From positions 2,170,001 to 2,234,000 of the forward strand of contig NZ_CP133190.1 in NCBI RefSeq assembly GCF_030913705.1: DNA of 64,000 nucleotides. Reading direction: 5' to 3'. Source of the stretch: Anaerocolumna sp. MB42-C2 (lineage in GTDB: Bacteria > Bacillota > Clostridia > Lachnospirales > Lachnospiraceae). The notes below the pieces were generated by a model. The model saw nothing but the letters and a program-made list of their open reading frames with translations, made no database searches and had not been told where the DNA came from. The position numbers and the translations under genes are program-made. Positions 58,306 to 64,000 of this stretch are shown in pieces (the first letter of the stretch is position 1; each line of letters opens with the position of its first letter).

Positions 58306-60957
58306 TTATTCTGTAATTTTAACTGATTTAGTAAAATCAACTTTATGCTGTACAAGTACACCAGAATCAAGTTTTTCATTGATAGTAATAGACTTAAATC
58401 TTACAGTAGAACCAGCTTTTAATTCTACGTTAGTAAGGTTTTCTACTTCCTTATATGTTTTACTACCAACAACAAATTCTGCTTTAACAACTTCTAAGTC
58501 ATCGTCTGTGCTCTTACCAACACATTTAATCTTAAGTGCCTGATCAATAACTTCTGCAACATCATCAGCATCATCAAGACTTAATGATTTCTTATCAAGC
58601 GTAATAGTAGGTTTTGTCTGTGAATTTGTAACTTTTAATGATGCAGTATAAGTACCGCCAACTTTATAAGTTCCGCCATCAGGATCTCCAGTTATTCCAA
58701 CTTTTACACCAGCTTCTTTATCTACTACAGCTTTAACTTTAAAGGTACCAACGGATGCCTGAGTAGCTACCTCACCAGTAGCAACACCAGCAAGCTGTAA
58801 TGCAGTAAGAGTTACTACACCATTAGTAGCTACATTGCTGCTATCAACGCCTTCAATCTTAGTACCTTTATCGCCATCTTTGATGGAATCTCCATCAAAA
58901 GTAAATGTAACCTTAGCATTCTTAACTACAGTAACTTTTTCACCTGCTTTATTGTAACCATATACAGTATATTTTACATTCTTATCAGCTGAAGCTTTTT
59001 CACCTGCTTTAACATCAAGTTCAGAAGCAGATTTTTCAAGACCAACTTTTGTTACTTTAAAGTCTTTAACATCAGCAACTTTAACTGTAACTTTGATTGT
59101 TTTATCTTTAAGCTTTAATTCAAATGTATTGCTGCCATCAGAATTTTTATCTGCATCGCCAACCATTGTAAATCTTACCTGGTTGTTATCTAATGAAGAA
59201 TCATCACCTGAATCTTCAACTTTTAAAACAGTTGAATCAGAATCACCTGATTTATGATTTACTTCAACCGGATCATCATAATCCATTTCATTATCGTATT
59301 GATCTTTTACTGTAACATCAACAACGAAACTTTCGTCGTCAAGGTATTTAGAATCAGATAATGAAATTGTAGATTCATTTACAGAAATCTTTGTAGATTT
59401 TGCTTTGCTTCCAACTGTAACTTTAAGTAATTTTGTTGTATTACCATATTTTGCTTTAACATAAGCTGTTCCTGCTTTAACCGGATCAACATATACAGCA
59501 GTATCTTCTTCATCTTTACCATTTTCATCATAAGAAACAGTTAAGATATCTTCATCACTTGATTCGAAGCTGTCGAAGTTGTATTCATAGATATCATCAT
59601 CATTCTGATCTTTTGCTTTAATGAATAATCTGTAATTTTCTGCTTCTGCAGGAAGTGTAGTGGAAATGTCTTCTTTCTTATCCCAATCAACATCATCATT
59701 ATCATTATAATCTTTTCCGTCAAGGACAGTATAATTAATACTACTTGCTAAATTAGCAATTTCTTTTACAGATTTGATTACAGCTGAACTGGTAAATTCT
59801 ACTTCTGCATCTTTGTTATCATCATATACAGTATAAGTTGCTTTAACATTTACTGTCTTAGGATAATCATATACGTTGATCTGCCATACATCATCTTCAT
59901 CATCCCAGTCAATGTTAGCTAAATCATCATCATAATCGAATTCTACATCATCCCAGTCATCAACTTTGGAAGATACATCTACGCCATTCTTATCGAATGC
60001 TTTAAGATCAAGATCTGTAGCTTTGTCATATTGAACTGTTTTTGCACCAAGTACGATAGAAGCAACAGCTCCTACACTTGCTGTGAAAGATTTTTCAGTT
60101 GAAGCATAAGCTGCTTTGTAAACAGTACCATCTGTAAAATCAAGATAAGCTTCTACTGTAGCAACTTTACCATCTGTTGAAAAGCTGATATCTTTAACAA
60201 CTTGTTTGATACCATCTGCATCAGTTAAAGTAAGATTGTCTTTTGTTAACTTTTCACTTTGATCAGTTGCAAATGTTAATTCAAACTTATTAGTAGTAGT
60301 TTGTTTAACAGCCTGGATACCATCTTTAACTGTTACTTTAACAGAATCAGTTTTGTTGTATTTGCTGTTAGTTGCACTCTTGTATGTAGCTTTAGAGTAA
60401 ACTGTGATAGTAGCTTCACCAACACCTACAGCTTTAACAACACCAGATTTAGCATCTACTGTAGCTACTTTAGTGTTATCTGAGTAGTATCTTACAGAGT
60501 CAGTTGATTTAGCTGGAGTTTTAACTGCATTTAAATCTTTAACTTCGCCCATTGCTAATTCGAAATCTTCAGCACCGACATTAATGCTTGTTGCACGAAG
60601 ATTGATTGTTAACTTCTGAGTGAAAGCTTTCAGCCATTTACCCTTGGAATCTCTTGCAGTACATTTAACTGTAACTACTCCAGGTGCTTTAGCTGTAACT
60701 ACACCAGCTTTGTTAACTGTAGCAATTGCTGCATTACTTGTTGTCCAGGTATATTTATTACCTTTAACAACTTTACTTAGGCCGTAATCTGTGCCTTTAG
60801 TACCAACATATAAAACTGTTGGTGCTTTTGCTCCACCTTGTTTAACAATCTTTGTAGCTACAGCTGCTTGAGCAGATGAAGGTACTGCTAAGCTTGCAAC
60901 TACCATTGCTAAAGCAACAGTGGTGGCTAATTTCTTTTTAAAGAAATTTTTCCTCAT
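58306..60957 (-). CDS. Abundant secreted Ig-like (Big_2) surface protein, possible S-layer-type protein
   Basis: 883 residues. A Sec signal peptide (MRKNFFKKKLATTVALAMVV, cleavage after AQAA near 32) is followed by two Big_2-type repeats (about 35-210, with YTWTTSNAAIATVNKAGVVT and KVATVDAKSGVVKAVGVGEA). A long run of beta-rich domains rich in Asp, Lys, Thr and Val follows, with acidic patches such as WDDVEFDYDDDLANIDWDDE. No SLH, LPXTG or transmembrane anchor is present. The strong promoter, AAGGAGG site and good terminator suggest high expression. The location beside a wall-polymer operon suggests attachment to that polymer. The S-layer role is inference. Its first module is related to that of the protein at 10670. 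Confidence 0.78.
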   Translation of the reverse strand: MRKNFFKKKLATTVALAMVVASLAVPSSAQAAVATKIVKQGGAKAPTVLYVGTKGTDYGLSKVVKGNKYTWTTSNAAIATVNKAGVVTAKAPGVVTVKCTARDSKGKWLKAFTQKLTINLRATSINVGAEDFELAMGEVKDLNAVKTPAKSTDSVRYYSDNTKVATVDAKSGVVKAVGVGEATITVYSKATYKSATNSKYNKTDSVKVTVKDGIQAVKQTTTNKFELTFATDQSEKLTKDNLTLTDADGIKQVVKDISFSTDGKVATVEAYLDFTDGTVYKAAYASTEKSFTASVGAVASIVLGAKTVQYDKATDLDLKAFDKNGVDVSSKVDDWDDVEFDYDDDLANIDWDDEDDVWQINVYDYPKTVNVKATYTVYDDNKDAEVEFTSSAVIKSVKEIANLASSINYTVLDGKDYNDNDDVDWDKKEDISTTLPAEAENYRLFIKAKDQNDDDIYEYNFDSFESSDEDILTVSYDENGKDEEDTAVYVDPVKAGTAYVKAKYGNTTKLLKVTVGSKAKSTKISVNESTISLSDSKYLDDESFVVDVTVKDQYDNEMDYDDPVEVNHKSGDSDSTVLKVEDSGDDSSLDNNQVRFTMVGDADKNSDGSNTFELKLKDKTIKVTVKVADVKDFKVTKVGLEKSASELDVKAGEKASADKNVKYTVYGYNKAGEKVTVVKNAKVTFTFDGDSIKDGDKGTKIEGVDSSNVATNGVVTLTALQLAGVATGEVATQASVGTFKVKAVVDKEAGVKVGITGDPDGGTYKVGGTYTASLKVTNSQTKPTITLDKKSLSLDDADDVAEVIDQALKIKCVGKSTDDDLEVVKAEFVVGSKTYKEVENLTNVELKAGSTVRFKSITINEKLDSGVLVQHKVDFTKSVKITE

Positions 60958-61036
60958 ATTCTTTCTTCCTCCTTAAAATATAGGTTTGGTTTGGTATTAT
61001 ATTTTTGTCAAATATAATCATTCCAATAACAAGTTG

Positions 61037-61065
61037 ATTATAACAATAATCATACAAAAGGTCAA
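61037..61065 (-). promoter_or_regulatory. Strong promoter of the abundant surface protein gene
   Basis: Minus strand TTGACC (61060-61065), 17-base spacer, TATAAT (61037-61042). The leader is about 75 bases and ends with AAGGAGG before ATG 60957. Confidence 0.75.
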
Positions 61066-61836
61066 GTCCTTTTATCTATTATTTTACTTTTTTTATAACC
61101 GATAGAAGTGGCTGTATACCCCGAGTTTTGCCTTATTTTTGACACATTCCAGTCATTTTTTCAAACAACTTTATAAGTCAGAAATTTGGTTTTTACTCCC
61201 AGATACATTAGATAAATCACACCCTGTTCTTATGTTATATCTGTATTGAATTGATTATACTCCAGTCATTTAAGAGAGAACAATTATACCATTATTCTGT
61301 TCAGCACCTGCCTGACTTGCTTATATAATGCACTTTGAATGTGTCAAATTTATGTCATGGTTTTGTCATATTCAGTTTATTTTTTTGTAATATATTTGTT
61401 ATTTAGAATTTTATAAAATGAAATGTGATAATAGATAAATGACCCATCCTTGTAATTCATTGTACAATTTGCTATTAAGCAGGTAAAAACGACTGACTAT
61501 TTATTAATATTCCGGAACAGAGTAAACGTTAACTGATTTATATATTAAAATAACTTATAACAACTATGTACAGCTTTCTTACAGATTCACATCCTGTTTC
61601 ATCAATTAATCATAGAGAAGTTTGGAACTTCTCCATGATATAATAATAAGCCCGACTCAAGCAAATCTGGAATCAGGCCTATTATCTATCGATTTATTCA
61701 AAGTATCTCCAAATGCCAACTTTGATAATTAACATTGTCATTTGTCACAGTATTTCGTGTCAGTTATAATTTAACATAATCTTAAAAAGCTAATCTTTAA
61801 AAGTTTATTTTAGGTTTTAAGTTCAGTCCATAACCA
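61066..61836. other. Long A/T-rich intergenic region between thrC and the surface protein gene
   Basis: About 770 bases with no convincing reading frame on either strand. Apart from two hairpins after thrC (61615-61683) nothing was recognised. A size of this order could hold a small RNA or upstream regulatory sites for the surface-protein promoter. Confidence 0.5.
61615..61683 (-). terminator. Two hairpins downstream of thrC, probable terminator
   Basis: The first stem on the minus path (61645-61683) pairs AATAGGCCTGATTC with GAGTCGGGCTTATT using three G-U pairs and is followed by TATTATAT. The second is a perfect 8-bp stem (GAGAAGTT, loop, AACTTCTC; 61615-61633). Neither has a strong U-run. 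Confidence 0.45.
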
Positions 61837-63321
61837 CTATCTCAAAATATTTTCCACAGTCTCCTGCATTTTATCTTTATCGCAAACCATATTGTGTAAG
61901 ACAAATGCTGACCGTATTTCTTCGATAGCCTGGGGAACTGCTGTATTTGATAGTTTGCTTAATTCATCAACCAATTGAAAATCAGTTTTGGAATCATATC
62001 CGCTATCAATCGCATCCATGACACTGCGCGTAAACTTATAAGGACTTGCCGTTGAGGCAATTATGCTCTTATGGTCATCACCTGTTTGCCGTGTATATTT
62101 TTTATATACGCTGGCAGCTACCGCGGTATGTGTATCAATCACATAACCGGTTGATTCGTATAACTTCTTTATCGTTACAGCCGTTTCTTCTTCCGATGCA
62201 TATCCACCGACAAAATCAGTCATATTCGCTTTCATCTCATCAGTAATACCATATTGTCCTTCTGTACTTAAAGCTTTCATCATTGCAAGCGTCTTATCAG
62301 CGTCCCTGTCTGCAATTTGATAGATTAACCGTTCTAAATTGCTGGAGATTAAAATATCCATGGATGGAGATGAGGTCAAGATAAAATCCCTGTTTCTATT
62401 ATAGATACCGGTCTGAAAGAAATCAAATAAAACTTTATTCTCATTAGACGCACATATTAACTTATTTACAGGCAGTCCCATTGTTTTCGCATAATATGCG
62501 GCTAAAATATTACCAAAGTTACCGGTAGGTACCACTACATTAATTTTCTCACCCGCTTTTACTTCTCCATTATCTACAAGTCTGCCATAAGCATAGAAAT
62601 AATAAACAATCTGCGGTACTAACCGTCCAATGTTAATGGAGTTTGCGGAAGAGAATTGATAACCCTTTTCCTTTAAATCTGCTGCAAGCTGTTTATTGTT
62701 AAACATTGCTTTTACACCGTTCTGGGCATCATCAAAGTTCCCGCGGATACCGATTACAAAGGTATTATCCCCTTTCTGGGTAACCATTTGTTTCTCCTGT
62801 ATCGGACTCACTCCGTCTTTCGGATAAAATACAATAATCTTTGTACCCTCTACATCGGCAAAACCTGCCAGGGCAGCTTTACCTGTATCACCGGAAGTAG
62901 CAGTTAAAATTACAATCTCATCTTTTACCTTATTCTTTCCTGCGGCAGTAGTTAATAAATGCGGCAGAATAGATAATGCCATATCTTTAAAAGCAATTGT
63001 TGCTCCATGAAATAATTCCAGATAAAATGCCCCATCCGCTTTTACTAAGGGAGCAATTTCTTTTGTATCGAATTTTTCATCATAAGCGCGGTTAATACAG
63101 TTTTTTAATTCCTCCTCTGTAAAATCCGTGAAAAATAATTTCATAACTTCATATGCAGTTTCCTGATAAGTTTTTTTCCCTAACTCAGTTAATGGAATTT
63201 CAAGTTTCGGTACAGCTACCGGTACATATAACCCCCCGTCATCTGCCAATCCTTTTAATATAGCCTGAGATGCTGTTATAGGTTCGCTGTTACTGCGGGT
63301 ACTTTGATACATAAGATTCAT
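61837..63321 (-). CDS. thrC: Threonine synthase
   Basis: 494 residues from ATG 63321, nine bases after AAAGGA; the in-frame ATG at 63330 abuts that site. Fold type II PLP enzyme: YQSTRSN start, ADDGGLYVP, the PLP lysine in HGATIAFKDMALS (about residue 110), ATSGDTGKAALAG, the phosphate-binding VVPTGNFGNILAAYYAKTMG and SSNLERLIYQIADRD. The length fits the longer bacterial/fungal ThrC type. It converts O-phospho-L-homoserine to threonine. It stands alone here with its own promoter and no other threonine gene next to it. Confidence 0.96.
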   Translation of the reverse strand: MNLMYQSTRSNSEPITASQAILKGLADDGGLYVPVAVPKLEIPLTELGKKTYQETAYEVMKLFFTDFTEEELKNCINRAYDEKFDTKEIAPLVKADGAFYLELFHGATIAFKDMALSILPHLLTTAAGKNKVKDEIVILTATSGDTGKAALAGFADVEGTKIIVFYPKDGVSPIQEKQMVTQKGDNTFVIGIRGNFDDAQNGVKAMFNNKQLAADLKEKGYQFSSANSINIGRLVPQIVYYFYAYGRLVDNGEVKAGEKINVVVPTGNFGNILAAYYAKTMGLPVNKLICASNENKVLFDFFQTGIYNRNRDFILTSSPSMDILISSNLERLIYQIADRDADKTLAMMKALSTEGQYGITDEMKANMTDFVGGYASEEETAVTIKKLYESTGYVIDTHTAVAASVYKKYTRQTGDDHKSIIASTASPYKFTRSVMDAIDSGYDSKTDFQLVDELSKLSNTAVPQAIEEIRSAFVLHNMVCDKDKMQETVENILR

Positions 63322-63377
63322 ATGGTTCATTCCTTTGTCATATTATAATTATTAATTATTTTGTTTAAATTTTCTGT

Positions 63378-63406
63378 ATTATAACATGTTTCGATTTTAT
63401 GTACAA
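63378..63406 (-). promoter_or_regulatory. Promoter of thrC
   Basis: Minus strand TTGTAC (63401-63406), 17-base spacer, TATAAT (63378-63383). The leader is only about 50 bases, too short for a T-box, so no attenuation element is apparent. Confidence 0.7.
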
Positions 63407-63424
63407 TAGTTTGATCAAAATAAA

Positions 63425-63478
63425 CAGGCTTGAATTTTCACCCATTTTACCTGTTGGGTCAATAAAAATTCAAGCCTG
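63425..63478 (-). terminator. Terminator of the cell wall hydrolase gene
   Basis: A perfect 14-bp stem (CAGGCTTGAATTTT with AAAATTCAAGCCTG) has a second inner stem ACCCA/TGGGT. A T-rich tail (TTTATTTT) follows on the minus strand, and a T-rich tract also follows on the plus strand. Confidence 0.85.
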
Positions 63479-63497
63479 CTTGTTTTAAATTTTAATA

Positions 63498-64000
63498 TTA
63501 CTTAAAAAACTCATGTCCACCGTACCGAAACAGATAATCCAGATGACTGTCAAACCACCTCATACTATTCTTATCTGCTCTTGATCTTGCGGAGAAATAT
63601 AATGCACCTTTGGAATAATCTTCACCTTTTCTTACTCGGTCTACCGCTTTCACAGTATCTTTAGAAATCTTAACCGACCAATAACGGTTATCCTTGATTG
63701 GGGAAAATTGATAGGTTCCGCCATCTTTTTGGAATACTACACCCTTAATGCTATCCGGGAACTCGCCATCCTTTACACGGTTTAAAATTACATTGGCTAC
63801 CAGCATTTTACCTTTAATGTCTTCTCCTGTAGCTTCGGCTTCTACGATTCGCTCAAGAATTTCAACATCACCATCCGATAACTTAATCACATATTTGTCT
63901 GTTTTTTCTTTATCCGATTTTTTGGTATTTTTTGTGTCTTTCACCGATGTCCCGGTTTTTAATTTTGTTTCCTTTAATTTTGTCGTCTTTAAATTTGCTT
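63498..64000 (-). CDS. Cell wall hydrolase, SleB-like (Hydrolase_2), N-terminus beyond window
   Basis: The frame is open past the right edge, so at least 166 C-terminal residues are present. A GTG at 63944 is internal to the open frame and is probably not the start. A Lys/Thr-rich linker (about 40 residues) leads into the catalytic domain: LERIVEAEATGEDIKGKMLV, ANVILNRVKDGEFPDSIKGV, VFQKDGGTYQFSPIKD and YFSARSRADKNSMRWFDSHL. The early Glu and the RV-x-ANVILNRV helix are hallmarks of SleB/CwlJ hydrolases that cut cortex or cell wall peptidoglycan. It could function in spore germination or wall turnover. A signal peptide is expected in the missing part. Confidence 0.85.
   Translation of the reverse strand, partial: ANLKTTKLKETKLKTGTSVKDTKNTKKSDKEKTDKYVIKLSDGDVEILERIVEAEATGEDIKGKMLVANVILNRVKDGEFPDSIKGVVFQKDGGTYQFSPIKDNRYWSVKISKDTVKAVDRVRKGEDYSKGALYFSARSRADKNSMRWFDSHLDYLFRYGGHEFFK

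Noticed and set aside
58306..60957. SLH-domain S-layer protein
   Set aside because: No SLH motif was found at either end; only Ig-like modules are visible, so S-layer function remains a guess.
63324..63420. T-box leader ahead of thrC
   Set aside because: The promoter leaves a leader of only about 50 bases and no T-box sequence is present.
63498..63944. Cell wall hydrolase as a complete 148-residue gene with a GTG start
   Set aside because: The frame continues open to the window edge, and the GTG sits in the middle of a Lys/Thr-rich linker with no ribosome binding site.

Overview
The window looks like a chromosomal segment from a low-GC, Gram-positive, probably spore-forming Clostridia member, most likely Lachnospiraceae. 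That placement is an inference. It rests on strong AGGAGG-type ribosome binding sites, A/T-rich sigma-A promoters, YesMN-type two-component systems beside sugar ABC importers, teichoic-acid-type ABC exporters, a SleB-like cell wall hydrolase and Ig-like surface proteins. No rRNA, tRNA, CRISPR array, transposase or phage gene was found.

Layout. (1) 1-10.4 kb: the start of a YesM-like kinase cut by the left edge, an AI-2E-family exporter, and a minus-strand sugar-uptake unit. That unit has a two-component pair (YesM-like kinase, YesN-like AraC regulator), a solute-binding lipoprotein, two permeases and a GH4 phospho-glycosidase. (2) 10.7-13.2 kb: a secreted Ig-like surface protein with a Pro-Gly-Asn-Glu stalk. 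(3) 13.8-17.2 kb: a glycine betaine importer (opuA type) behind a long leader that holds an attenuator-like hairpin and a 12-codon ORF overlapping the first gene. (4) 17.4-22.2 kb: a visibly GC-richer block with a kinase/regulator pair divergent from a LanFEG-type ABC transporter. It resembles stand-alone lantibiotic or cationic-peptide resistance modules such as Cpr of Clostridioides difficile.

(5) 22.5-48.6 kb: a run of about 26 kb of minus-strand genes making and exporting a cell-surface polysaccharide, much of it extremely A/T-rich. It begins with a phosphoglycosyl transferase that would prime undecaprenyl phosphate. It continues through glycosyltransferases, a Wzm permease with a Wzt ATPase fused to a membrane acyltransferase, a CDP-6-deoxyhexose branch (rfbF, rfbG and a reductase), UDP-galactopyranose mutase, a fused FrhB/pyruvyl-transferase with a histidine-rich coiled coil, and a distal block that looks like an undecaprenyl-phosphate-sugar synthase/flippase/GT-C glycosylation system with its own sugar-modifying enzymes. 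(6) 48.8-51.0 kb: a divergent O-antigen-ligase/polymerase-like protein and a cupin. (7) 51.2-58.1 kb: a second, compositionally more ordinary surface-polymer operon with a GT2/CDP-glycerol glycerophosphotransferase fusion, a pyruvyl-transferase/FrhB fusion in the opposite domain order to the first, and a second Wzm/Wzt exporter. (8) 58.3-61.0 kb: an abundant-looking Ig-like surface protein with a strong promoter. (9) 61.8-64 kb: threonine synthase and a cell wall hydrolase cut by the right edge.

Main points of interest: a pair of FrhB/polysaccharide pyruvyl transferase fusions in mirror-image order; a heptad coiled coil with His or Gln at nearly every d position; a Wzt-acyltransferase fusion; a full-length GT4 gene whose only sensible start is AUA; a perfect 22-bp inverted repeat inside the polysaccharide operon; a coupled leader ORF ahead of opuA; and an unassigned lipid-linked-sugar pathway at 22.5-30 kb.
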